Assembly: GCA_937943045.1 (NCBI GenBank)
Contig: CALEBN010000013.1
Coordinates: 1-13,732 of the forward strand
Source of the DNA: an uncultured Collinsella sp.
Lineage (GTDB): Bacteria > Actinomycetota > Coriobacteriia > Coriobacteriales > Coriobacteriaceae
Length of the DNA stretch: 13,732 nucleotides
Reading direction: 5' to 3'
The notes beneath the pieces were generated by a model. The model was given only the letters and a program-made list of their open reading frames with translations, was not told where the DNA came from and made no database searches. Made by a program: the position numbers and the translations under genes. Positions within the stretch are counted from its first letter, which is position 1, and every line of letters begins with the position of its first letter. Of the stretch, positions 1 to 6,742 are shown piece after piece.

Positions 1-44
1 CGCCCGACCCTAAGGTTAACTTGACTGATGATAGCAAATACGAC

Positions 45-83
45 AAGCGAGATGCCTGCGACTTGCGGGCATCTCGCTTTATC
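45..83 (+). terminator. Stem-loop, probable intrinsic terminator of a gene left of the window
   Basis: A 15-bp stem (45-59 with 65-79, one G-T pair) closes a 5-base loop and is followed on the plus strand by a short T-rich run (TTTATCT). The minus-strand side lacks a comparable T run, so I read it as ending a plus-strand gene that lies before the window. It could also act in both directions. Confidence 0.6.
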
Positions 84-118
84 TAAATAACGTGGTTGTG
101 AATCAACCGCTAATTGTT

Positions 119-145
119 ACCCGCCCAAGCATGGTCGGGTTTTCT
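119..145 (+). terminator. Second small terminator-like hairpin
   Basis: ACCCG (119-123) pairs with CGGGT (136-140), and an inner CCA/TGG pairs across a 4-base loop after one mismatch. TTTCT follows directly. The T run is on the plus strand, as for the hairpin at 45-83. It overlaps the left edge of the larger palindromic element at 140-233, so the two structures may compete. Confidence 0.4.
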
Positions 146-233
146 AAGTGCCGCAGATTGACATGAAAGAGGAGCGACGCGTACTTTGGTACGCGAGCGA
201 CGGTTTGAACGACAAGGTGCGGTGCTTAGGAAA
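140..233. repeat. Long palindromic element with nested hairpin downstream of guaB
   Basis: Bases 140-155 can pair with 218-233 over 16 positions, including three G-T pairs and no mismatch. Inside sits a perfect 7-bp hairpin, CGCGTAC (178-184) with GTACGCG (189-195), around a TTTG loop. The element ends 5 bp before the guaB stop codon. No T run follows the hairpin on the minus strand, so it is not a classic terminator. It could be a dispersed palindromic repeat, a 3'-end stabilising structure, or part of a small RNA. Confidence 0.55.
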
Positions 234-238
234 GCCGC

Positions 239-1750
239 TTAGCGGTAGGAAACGCTCTGCTGGGAGTCCTTGACGACAACGTCGTGGGCGCCGCCTTCGA
301 CAATCGAGGTCGAGCTCACCAGGGTCAGGCGTGCCTTTTCCTGAAGCTCGGGGATCGAGAGGGCACCGCAGTTGCACATCGTGGACTTGACCTTGTAGAG
401 CGTGCCGCCCACGCCGTCCTTGAGGGAGCCGGCATAGGGAACATAGGAGTCGACGCCCTCGACGAAGCTGAGCTTCGCGGCGCCGCCCAGGTCGTAGCGC
501 TGCCAGTTGCGGGCACGCGCAGAACCCTCGCCCCAGTACTCCTTCATGTACTGACCGTTCACGTTGACGCGCTCAGTCGGGCTCTCATCAAAGCGGGCGA
601 AGTAGCGGCCCAGCATCATAAAGTCGGCGCCCATGGCAAGGGCGAGCGTCATGTGGTAGTCGTAGACGATGCCGCCGTCGGAGCACACGGGCACGTAGAC
701 GCCGGTCTCCTCGTAGTACTCATCGCGAGCGCGACAGACGTCGATCAGCGCGGTGGCCTGGCCACGACCGATACCCTTGGTCTCACGGGTGATGCAGATG
801 GAACCGCCGCCGATACCGACCTTGATGAAGTCAGCGCCGCAGTCTGCCAGGAAACGGAAGCCCTCGGCGTCGACGACGTTACCGGCACCGACCTTGACGT
901 CCTCACCGTAGTTGGCGCGAATCCACTCGATGGTGCGCTTCTGCCACTCGCTGAAGCCCTCGGAGGAGTCGATGCACAGGACATCGGCGCCGGCCTCGAT
1001 GAGCAGCGGCACGCGCTCGGCATAGTCGCGGGTGTTGATACCGGCGCCGACCATGTAGCGCTTGTCGCCGTCGAGCAGCTCGTTGGGGTTGGTCTTGTGG
1101 CTGTCATAGTCCTTGCGGAAGACGATTCCCATCAGGTGATCGTTGTCATCGACGATGGGCAGGGCGTTGAGCTTGTTGTCCCAGATGACGTCGTTGGCAA
1201 CCTTGAGGCTGATGTTCTTGTCGCCCACGATGAGCTGCTCACGCGGGGTCATGAACTCAGAGACCTTCGTCTGGTGGTCATCGCGACTGGGGCGATAGTC
1301 ACGGCTGGTGACGATGCCCAGGAGCTTACCCTTGGGAGTGCCGTCGTCGGTAACCGGCATGGTGGAGTGACCGGTCTTCTCCTTGAGCTCGATGACCTGC
1401 TCCATGGTCATGTCGGGGGTCAGCGTGGAATCGGACTGAACGAAGCCAGCCTTGTGATCCTTGACGGCCTTGACCATAGCGGCCTCGGACTCGGCGCTCT
1501 GGGAACCGTAAATGAAGGACAGGCCACCCTCGGTAGCGAGCGCGACACCCATGTCGACGCCCGAGACGGACTGCATGATGGCGGAAACCATGGGGATGTT
1601 CAGGGTGATTGCCGGCTTCTCACCGCGCTTAAAGCGGGTTAGCGGCGTCTTGAGAGAGACGTTGTTGGGAATGCACTGCGAGGACGAGTAACCAGGGACC
1701 AGCAGATACTCCGAAAACGTGTGGGACTCACCGGGAAAGAACGTAGCCAT
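239..1750 (-). CDS. guaB: IMP dehydrogenase, Tritrichomonas-like type
   Basis: Cytosolic enzyme that oxidises IMP to XMP with NAD+, the committed step of guanine nucleotide synthesis. The 503 residues form a TIM barrel interrupted by a CBS-pair region at about 100-220. The catalytic loop reads GIGGGSICITRE, with Cys319; the NAD-site DSSEG has Asp261; the flap has the RY dyad Arg418-Tyr419; Arg241 and Arg382 are present; CSDGGIVYDYH (356-366) binds the substrate phosphate region. From memory, these numbers match those of the T. foetus enzyme, also 503 residues, so the two appear collinear. Common bacterial IMPDHs instead carry a GPGSICTTR-type loop. The ATG is preceded by AAAGGAG with 4-5 bases spacing. 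Transcription is likely from the promoter at 1830-1858. Function is very sure; the subfamily call rests on recalled sequence. Confidence 0.95.
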   Translation of the reverse strand: MATFFPGESHTFSEYLLVPGYSSSQCIPNNVSLKTPLTRFKRGEKPAITLNIPMVSAIMQSVSGVDMGVALATEGGLSFIYGSQSAESEAAMVKAVKDHKAGFVQSDSTLTPDMTMEQVIELKEKTGHSTMPVTDDGTPKGKLLGIVTSRDYRPSRDDHQTKVSEFMTPREQLIVGDKNISLKVANDVIWDNKLNALPIVDDNDHLMGIVFRKDYDSHKTNPNELLDGDKRYMVGAGINTRDYAERVPLLIEAGADVLCIDSSEGFSEWQKRTIEWIRANYGEDVKVGAGNVVDAEGFRFLADCGADFIKVGIGGGSICITRETKGIGRGQATALIDVCRARDEYYEETGVYVPVCSDGGIVYDYHMTLALAMGADFMMLGRYFARFDESPTERVNVNGQYMKEYWGEGSARARNWQRYDLGGAAKLSFVEGVDSYVPYAGSLKDGVGGTLYKVKSTMCNCGALSIPELQEKARLTLVSSTSIVEGGAHDVVVKDSQQSVSYR

Positions 1751-1800
1751 GTTTCTCCTTTTTCCATGCGACCGGTCGGCTGCAGGCCTCGTAGGACCCA

Positions 1801-1820
1801 GCCCAACCTTGGGCGCCCAA
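1801..1820. promoter_or_regulatory. Three alternating GCCCAA half-sites in the guaB leader
   Basis: GCCCAA (1801-1806), TTGGGC (1809-1814) and GCCCAA (1815-1820) lie back to back, so 1809-1820 is a perfect 12-bp palindrome and 1801-1814 a second inverted repeat with a 2-base spacer. The array lies just downstream of the proposed guaB -10 box, where a repressor could block transcription or where the mRNA could fold into two alternative hairpins. No protein is assigned to it. Confidence 0.4.
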
Positions 1821-1829
1821 TACTGGGGA

Positions 1830-1858
1830 AGTATCTTAACGCACTTTGACTGCTACAA
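1830..1858 (-). promoter_or_regulatory. Probable guaB promoter
   Basis: Read on the minus strand, TTGTAG (1853-1858) and GATACT (1830-1835) are separated by 17 bp. This leaves a leader of roughly 70 bases before the guaB ATG. The -35 box overlaps the -10 box of the divergent plus-strand promoter. Confidence 0.55.
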
Positions 1859-1859
1859 T
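1851..1859 (+). promoter_or_regulatory. Extended -10 promoter for the ModE-like regulator
   Basis: TGCTACAAT is a TGn-extended -10 box (TACAAT, 1854-1859), about 75-85 bp upstream of the regulator start. No good -35 box is seen 16-18 bp upstream, as is common for extended -10 promoters. It shares bases with the guaB -35 box on the other strand. Confidence 0.45.
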
Positions 1860-1943
1860 GCATGATTTAAGAAGAGCACACGAGGGTTTGACGCAGGCTT
1901 TGCGTTTGCCCAGCAAACACTTTAGCGGGGAGACGTGGAGCGT

Positions 1944-2288
1944 ATGGAGTACAAGACGACGGCAAAGTTGGTCATTCAAGCGTGCGACAAAGATCTGCCG
2001 GGCGTGTTCGGCCACGGCTGCGTCTTGTTGCTGCAGGGTATCGCCCGCGAGCACTCGCTCAACCGTGCCGCCAAGAGCATGGGCATGGCATATTCCAAGG
2101 CCTGGCGCATTGTGAACGAGGCCGAAGGCCAGCTGGGCTGCAAGCTCATCGAGCGCGACGGCGCCCGCGGATCCACCCTCACCCCCGCCGGCGAGCGAGC
2201 CATCGCGGTCTACGAGGAGCTGCAGGCAGAGATCAACGAAGTCATCGCCAACAAAGCAAACGACCTGATCGCCAGCATCAAAAAGTAG
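1944..2288 (+). CDS. Stand-alone ModE/LysR-type winged-helix regulator
   Basis: A small DNA-binding protein of 114 residues (117 if the in-frame GTG at 1935 is used). It matches the N-terminal winged-helix domain of ModE: a helix-turn-helix in SLNRAAKSMGMAYSKAWRIV, then a wing with the pattern LIERDGARGSTLTPAGERAI and a C-terminal helix. The C-terminal molybdate-binding (MOP/TOBE) domains of full ModE are absent, so an effector is not evident. No molybdenum genes are nearby; its divergent neighbour is guaB, whose promoter it could control, but that is inference. The ATG has GTGGAG 3 bases upstream and GGGGAG 11 bases upstream, and neither start is clearly better. The fold assignment is firm; the target is unknown. 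Confidence 0.8.
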   Translation: MEYKTTAKLVIQACDKDLPGVFGHGCVLLLQGIAREHSLNRAAKSMGMAYSKAWRIVNEAEGQLGCKLIERDGARGSTLTPAGERAIAVYEELQAEINEVIANKANDLIASIKK

Positions 2289-2329
2289 CTAATTTGGGAC
2301 GGGGCTTTTTTAGCTGCACAACCCCTTCT

Positions 2330-2404
2330 CATAAGTTGCGGTGAAATAGGGACTGTTTATGCGGTTAAAGCCGTAAATCAATCCATATTTCACCGCAACT
2401 TATG
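2330..2404. repeat. Perfect 18-bp inverted repeat forming a 75-base hairpin
   Basis: ATAAGTTGCGGTGAAATA (2331-2348) is exactly complementary to 2386-2403, and one more pair closes outside (2330/2404). The interior holds further imperfect pairing (TTTA with TAAA, CGG with CCG). It lies between two convergent genes, the ModE-like regulator and the PLP-fold protein. A T run is lacking on both sides, so it is more like a palindromic repeat or a miniature mobile element than a canonical terminator, though it could stop transcription from both sides. Confidence 0.7.
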
Positions 2405-2422
2405 GAGTCGAGGATGATTTAG

Positions 2423-3415
2423 CTAGTTGCGAAGGGCGTTGTCTAGGGTTGACGCTACAACCAGTGGGTTGTCGGTACCGGCGAAGAGGCGGATGGTGCT
2501 CCCCTGCTTGCCGCGTGGGGCCGAAAGACGCGTCGTTGCGCCGCCGGCGGGCGATGTGCGAAACTCCCCGGGCAAAGCATCGAACAGCTCGCCCGCGCTA
2601 CGCTCGATAAGGTCAAATTCAACTGCCGGACCAAAGCCGTGCTCGAGGATTCCCGTTGCAACCGCATGGTCGGGATGCGAGCTCAGTCCGGGATAGCGCA
2701 CGTTGCGCACCATCTCGTTGGCGGCCAGATACTCGGCCAGCGCACGGGCGCGGTCGAAGTGTGCCTGCATGCGGGTATTGAGCGAGTCCAGCCCGCGCTC
2801 CAGCACACCGGCCTCGTCAGCAGGCAAATTAAGCTCTGCCAAGCCGCAGTCCTCAAGCAGGGCATATGTGCACTCGGCAGCAGCATCCACACGATGGCGC
2901 TTAAGCTGCGAGCGCGCAACCGATACGGCAACCAACTTGCGTGAAGCATCACCGGCGCACACGCGGTCGAGCGCCTCGAGCGACAGGACGGCACCCAGCC
3001 GCGGCGGATCGCAGCCAAAGACGCATGCCACGGTGTTGTCCACAACCAGCAGCGCATGGGCCTCGCGAGCCGCTCGACCCAGCGCACGCAGATCGGGCAC
3101 ACGCAGGCCAAAGCCGCCAATAGAGTTGACGAACCACCACAGATGCGGCCCCTCGGCATCAAACGAAGCATCAAAGCCCTCGGACGCAGCAGCAAACGCT
3201 ACAACCGAGGGCTCCCCCACCATAGCCACGTCGCAGGCATCAAAGCCGCGCGAAAACGCATCGGCAAAGTCATCCGCAAAGGTCACCAGGCGGTCACCGG
3301 AGCGCACAATTCCCAATAGCGACAACGCTGCTGGCACATGCGAGGCCGCGAGCAACCGCACTTCACGCGCGCCGGCCCTTGCAGCCCAGGCCTCTTCTAG
3401 CTGTTGCACGTCCAC
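2423..3415 (-). CDS. Degenerate transsulfuration-family (Cys/Met metabolism) PLP-fold protein
   Basis: A 330-residue protein that aligns with cystathionine gamma-synthase/beta-lyase family enzymes but lacks about 50 residues of their N-terminus. Recognisable pieces are VVDNT (124-128; Asp126 would pair with the PLP ring), RGLDSLNTRMQAH (207-219), RYPGLSSHPDH (240-250) and IRLFAGTDNP (308-317; Arg309 would hold the substrate carboxylate). The usual S-x-T-K-Y-x-G-G-H motif is replaced: SLEALDRVCAGD (145-156) puts Ala148 where the Schiff-base lysine should be, by my alignment. It may be a pseudoenzyme or have another role. The GTG start is supported by GGGAGG with a 7-base spacer. A strong terminator lies directly before the ribosome binding site, so it is probably not a simple extension of the sucrose operon. 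The reading frame is intact. Confidence 0.75.
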   Translation of the reverse strand: MDVQQLEEAWAARAGAREVRLLAASHVPAALSLLGIVRSGDRLVTFADDFADAFSRGFDACDVAMVGEPSVVAFAAASEGFDASFDAEGPHLWWFVNSIGGFGLRVPDLRALGRAAREAHALLVVDNTVACVFGCDPPRLGAVLSLEALDRVCAGDASRKLVAVSVARSQLKRHRVDAAAECTYALLEDCGLAELNLPADEAGVLERGLDSLNTRMQAHFDRARALAEYLAANEMVRNVRYPGLSSHPDHAVATGILEHGFGPAVEFDLIERSAGELFDALPGEFRTSPAGGATTRLSAPRGKQGSTIRLFAGTDNPLVVASTLDNALRN

Positions 3416-3433
3416 GCGGCAACCTCCCTACAT

Positions 3434-3473
3434 AAACAAAAACCCACGATGCGGGTGTTCCCCGCATCGTGGG
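3434..3473 (-). terminator. Intrinsic terminator after the sucrose operon
   Basis: A perfect 13-bp stem (3443-3455 with 3461-3473) has a 5-base loop and is followed on the minus strand by TTTTTGTTT. It lies about 40 bp after the hydrolase stop codon and ends only a few bases before the ribosome binding site of the next gene, so it may also act as a leader attenuator for that gene. Confidence 0.88.
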
Positions 3474-3511
3474 CAACGGCTGCAGTATAGCGCCGATAGA
3501 CGACCAATCGC

Positions 3512-5050
3512 CTAGATATTGAGTACGTGGCAGGTCACGCTCGCACCCGGAGCGTCAACGGACACGCCATAGGCCTCCGGATAGATGCGCGTCGAAAACA
3601 CGAGCGCGCCATCATTCACAAACACCTCGACCGACGAGACATCGCCGACAATGCGCACGTTACGAACCTCGTCGACGGGCTCCCAGCGCACGGTACGACC
3701 GCAGCCGGCGGAAGCGCGACCTTCATCGGTAAATCGCATCTCAAAGCGCGCGGACAGTTCGCCCTCAGCGGGCATAAACGCCAGTTTCAGCTCGCCATCA
3801 ACGGACGCGGTAAACGCGCCATCGACACCGTCAACAACAACGTCAAAGCAGGTATCGCCGGCAACCTCCAACGAGCCCTCCCCCACACGCACCGAGGCAT
3901 AATGGCGCTCGATCTCGCGCGCCGGCTGCTGCAGCACTACGCCGCCGTCACCGGCTGTAAGCTCACGCGGCACCGTCATGCAGTGCTGCCAGCCGCACAC
4001 CACAGTGGGATCGTTGCCATAGGTCGGCTCATCGGGCATGCCCATCCAGCCGATCAAAATGTGGCGACCGTCCTCGGACGTAAACTCCTGCGGCGCATAG
4101 AAGTCAAAACCGGCGTCCCACAGGCGGAACTCGCCCAGCTCATAGGCACCGTCACCACCCGTAATGTCGCCCGATACAGGCATGTAGCCAGCGGCATACA
4201 CATTGCCGCGGTCCCAACGACCGCCCTCAAGGCCCTGGGGCGAGAACGACAAAAATGCAGCGGTATCGCCATTCGCATCGAGCTCAATATAACCTGGGCA
4301 CTCCCACATGAAGCCAAAACGCTCGGGCGTAGACACACGGCTCTCGAGCTCCCAGCTCAGCATATCGGCCGAGCCATACACCAAGATCTCGCCCACATCG
4401 CGACCGGCGCCCTCGCCGTGCATAGCACAAAATCGACTATCGACATGCGGACCATCCACGCGACGACGGGCGCCCAGCACCATGTGATAACGCCCGTCCG
4501 CGTCACGCCACACCTTGGGATCGCGCACGTGGCAGGTCAAATCCTCGGGATAATCCTCGGACGCCAGCACCACGCGCTTTTGGTTGAACTCCCGACCGGC
4601 AAGGCCATCAACGCTCTCCACATAGACGGTATCGGCGCGGCGGCCGGTATTGACGTAATCGTACGTACCGTCAGCATCGGAAAGCTTAACGTTGCCCGTA
4701 TAGAGCACGCGAATGCGACCGTCTTCGGCAAGCGCGGAGCCCGAATACACACCATGGCAATCGAACGGCTCGTCGGGCAGCAGTGGGGCGCCAACGTAAT
4801 CCCACGTCATAAGATCGCGACTCGTCGCATGGCCCCAGACCTTAACGCCACCCTCGACATCAAAGGGAGCATATTGAAAATAAGCGTGGAACACGCCGCC
4901 CGCTTGGCAAAGACCGTTGGGGTCGTTGAGCCAGCCCGCCGGCGGCATAATGTGAAAGCGCTGGCCATACGCGCCATGACCGCACTCAGAGGCAGCAGCG
5001 TCAACAGCGGCAACCAGCTTTGCAAGGTCGCGGCCAAGTGCATTAGACAT
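3512..5050 (-). CDS. scrB: Sucrose-6-phosphate hydrolase (GH32 beta-fructofuranosidase)
   Basis: Cytosolic enzyme that splits sucrose-6-phosphate into glucose-6-phosphate and fructose. The 512 residues show the GH32 five-bladed propeller motifs: WLNDPNG (40-46, nucleophile Asp43), VYSGSA (101-106), RDPK (176-179, transition-state Asp177) and ECPG (250-253, acid/base Glu250), followed by a C-terminal beta-sandwich. No signal peptide is seen, which fits an intracellular enzyme acting on the PTS product rather than a secreted sucrase or levanase. The ATG is preceded by AGGA at 7 bases. It follows the PTS gene by about 107 bp with no separate strong promoter seen, so co-transcription is likely. 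Homologs are also called sacA. The GH32 assignment is secure; the substrate comes from context and family. Confidence 0.93.
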   Translation of the reverse strand: MSNALGRDLAKLVAAVDAAASECGHGAYGQRFHIMPPAGWLNDPNGLCQAGGVFHAYFQYAPFDVEGGVKVWGHATSRDLMTWDYVGAPLLPDEPFDCHGVYSGSALAEDGRIRVLYTGNVKLSDADGTYDYVNTGRRADTVYVESVDGLAGREFNQKRVVLASEDYPEDLTCHVRDPKVWRDADGRYHMVLGARRRVDGPHVDSRFCAMHGEGAGRDVGEILVYGSADMLSWELESRVSTPERFGFMWECPGYIELDANGDTAAFLSFSPQGLEGGRWDRGNVYAAGYMPVSGDITGGDGAYELGEFRLWDAGFDFYAPQEFTSEDGRHILIGWMGMPDEPTYGNDPTVVCGWQHCMTVPRELTAGDGGVVLQQPAREIERHYASVRVGEGSLEVAGDTCFDVVVDGVDGAFTASVDGELKLAFMPAEGELSARFEMRFTDEGRASAGCGRTVRWEPVDEVRNVRIVGDVSSVEVFVNDGALVFSTRIYPEAYGVSVDAPGASVTCHVLNI

Positions 5051-5112
5051 ATCAAAGTCCTAACGGATCGAAAGTAACAAGGCAACAGAGATCGGCACCA
5101 GATACGGGAAAC

Positions 5113-5137
5113 GCCCGCGAGCATACAACCCGCGGGC
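5113..5137 (-). other. Intercistronic hairpin between PTS and hydrolase genes
   Basis: GCCCGCG (5113-5119) pairs perfectly with CGCGGGC (5131-5137) around an 11-base loop. No T run follows on the minus strand, so full termination is unlikely. A stem at this place may protect the upstream message or set the ratio of transporter to hydrolase. Confidence 0.45.
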
Positions 5138-5157
5138 ATCCCCTCAATCAAAAGCTC

Positions 5158-6558
5158 TTAGGCCTGCTCGGAAGCCTTGGGCTCGTCCTTGTACAGGACA
5201 AACGAGACGCCAAAGGAAACCAGCGCGGCGACCGCAAACATGATCGCGTACTGCACGGGCTGGGCCAGGCAAAGCAGGATACCGAAGATACCGGTAACGC
5301 CCGTACCGGAGGCAGCCAGCGAAGTGAGCGCGCAGACCAGGGCGCCGCAGCCACCGCCGATGCAACCGGCGATGAAGGGCTTAAAGAAGCGCAGGTTCAC
5401 ACCAAAGATAGCAGGCTCGGTAATGCCCATGAAGGCGGACAGGGCCGAAGGAAGCGCCAGACCCTTGATCTTGGCATCGCGGGTCTTAAAGGCAACGGCG
5501 AGCGCGGCGCCACCCTGGGCGATGTTGGCGGCACTGGCGATGGGCAGCCAATAGGTCACGCCGTACTGAGCGAGCTGGCCCAGGTCGATGGCGGTGTACA
5601 TCTGGTGGATACCGGTAACGACCGTGGGGGCATAGAACAGGCCGACGATAAAGGAACCGATGCCGAAGGGCAGGGTCAGCAGGGCCTGGATCAGACCGAG
5701 GATGGCGTTCTCGGCCCACACGAAGATGGGGCCGACGGCAACGAGCGTCACGAGCACGGTCACGAACACCGAGACGAGCGGGGTCACAAAGAGGTCGAAC
5801 ATCTCGGGAACGATCTTGTGCAGGCGCTTCTCGAGGAAGGCCAGAATGGCGCAGGCGATAACGATGGGGATCACGTGGCCCTGATAGCCGACCCACTCAA
5901 AGCTGTACACGCCGGGGATGACGGTGACCATGGTCTGAACGCCCTCGGAGGCAACCGTGTAGGCGCTCTGCAGCGAGGAGTTGATAAACGCACCGCCGAC
6001 GACGGCACCCAGGTACGGGTTGGCGCCAAAGGCCTTGGCGGCGGAGTAGCCGATCAGGATCTGCAGAATGCCAAAGGACGTTCCCGAGACCAGGTCGGCG
6101 ATCTTATAGATAAAGTTATTGGTGTCGAGCGCGATAAAGCCGTTGGAGGCCATAAAGTTGAGGGCGCTCATAATGCCCAGCAGCAGGCCCGAAGCCACGA
6201 TGGCGGGGATGATGGGGACAAAGACATCGCCGAGCACCTTAATGGCGCGCATAAAGATGTTCTGCTGCTGCGCCGCGGCCTCCTTGACCTCGGCCTTGGT
6301 GGCAGCCTCGACGCCGCTGAGCGCGATGAACTCCTCGTAGACCTTGTTGACGGTGCCGGTGCCAAAAATAATCTGGAGCTGGCCCTGGGCCTCAAAGACG
6401 CCCTTGGCGCCGTCGACGTTCTCGATGGCCTCCTTGTTAACCTTGGAATTATCGGCGATCACCAGGCGCAGACGCGTGGCGCAGTGTGCGGCCGAAACAA
6501 CGTTGTCGGCGCCACCGATGTTGTCGAGCACCTCTTGGGCTGATTTGCGGTAGTCCAT
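5158..6558 (-). CDS. scrA: Sucrose-type PTS transporter, EIIBC
   Basis: Membrane permease that takes up sucrose and phosphorylates it to sucrose-6-phosphate. The 466 residues begin with an EIIB domain whose phospho-acceptor is Cys26 in AAHCATRLRL, followed by a linker near 85-105 and a multi-span EIIC domain with the typical GIHQMY and GITEPAIFG (378-386) segments. There is no EIIA domain, so it must borrow a glucose-type EIIA, as is usual for ScrA/SacP. I chose the ATG at 6558 because GGAGGAAAGGGA lies just upstream and the EIIB domain starts there; a 29-residue longer reading has no such support. Two operator-like sites lie about 55-95 bp upstream. The sucrose assignment rests on family resemblance and the neighbouring hydrolase; a related glucoside is possible. 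Confidence 0.9.
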   Translation of the reverse strand: MDYRKSAQEVLDNIGGADNVVSAAHCATRLRLVIADNSKVNKEAIENVDGAKGVFEAQGQLQIIFGTGTVNKVYEEFIALSGVEAATKAEVKEAAAQQQNIFMRAIKVLGDVFVPIIPAIVASGLLLGIMSALNFMASNGFIALDTNNFIYKIADLVSGTSFGILQILIGYSAAKAFGANPYLGAVVGGAFINSSLQSAYTVASEGVQTMVTVIPGVYSFEWVGYQGHVIPIVIACAILAFLEKRLHKIVPEMFDLFVTPLVSVFVTVLVTLVAVGPIFVWAENAILGLIQALLTLPFGIGSFIVGLFYAPTVVTGIHQMYTAIDLGQLAQYGVTYWLPIASAANIAQGGAALAVAFKTRDAKIKGLALPSALSAFMGITEPAIFGVNLRFFKPFIAGCIGGGCGALVCALTSLAASGTGVTGIFGILLCLAQPVQYAIMFAVAALVSFGVSFVLYKDEPKASEQA

Positions 6559-6614
6559 GACTTCCCTTTCCTCCAACGGGCGCATGTGCACCCGGCCAGC
6601 TTTGACACTTACAC

Positions 6615-6628
6615 TGTAATCGTTTTCA
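6615..6628 (-). promoter_or_regulatory. LacI-family operator 1 before the PTS gene
   Basis: TGTAATCGTTTTCA, an imperfect palindrome centred on CG. It differs at two positions from the site before the regulator gene (7739-7752) and at one from the site at 6641-6654. Its start is 26 bp from that of the second copy, about two and a half helical turns. Confidence 0.65.
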
Positions 6629-6640
6629 GTTTCATATGCC

Positions 6641-6654
6641 TGCAATCGTTTTCA
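6641..6654 (-). promoter_or_regulatory. LacI-family operator 2 before the PTS gene
   Basis: TGCAATCGTTTTCA, a second copy of the same 14-bp motif. Together with the first it probably binds the adjacent LacI-type regulator and represses the transporter-hydrolase unit. A possible -10 box (TACTAT on the minus strand, 6654-6659) abuts this site, but no convincing -35 box goes with it. Confidence 0.65.
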
Positions 6655-6742
6655 TAGTAGGGTGAACGGTAGGAAAAAGCCGGCGAAAGGTAGTTTTAAG
6701 GCAAAACCAGGCGACTCGGAGGCAGACAGACATGCCCAAGAC

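Noticed and set aside
284..1642. 452-residue plus-strand open frame across guaB
   Set aside because: It is the antisense of guaB in high-GC DNA, with repetitive Val/Ala/Asp/Gly composition and no ribosome binding site.
2281..2317. Possible terminator after the ModE-like gene (GTAGCTAA with TTAGCTGC around a loop)
   Set aside because: The T run lies inside the loop-side of the stem rather than after it, and the stem is weak; not listed as a feature.
3527..5077. 516-residue plus-strand open frame across the hydrolase gene
   Set aside because: Mirror frame of the GH32 gene; the minus strand carries all catalytic motifs and a ribosome binding site.
5605..6543. 312-residue plus-strand open frame across the PTS gene
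   Set aside because: Asp/Gly/His-rich shadow frame with no family resemblance, antisense to an evident membrane permease.
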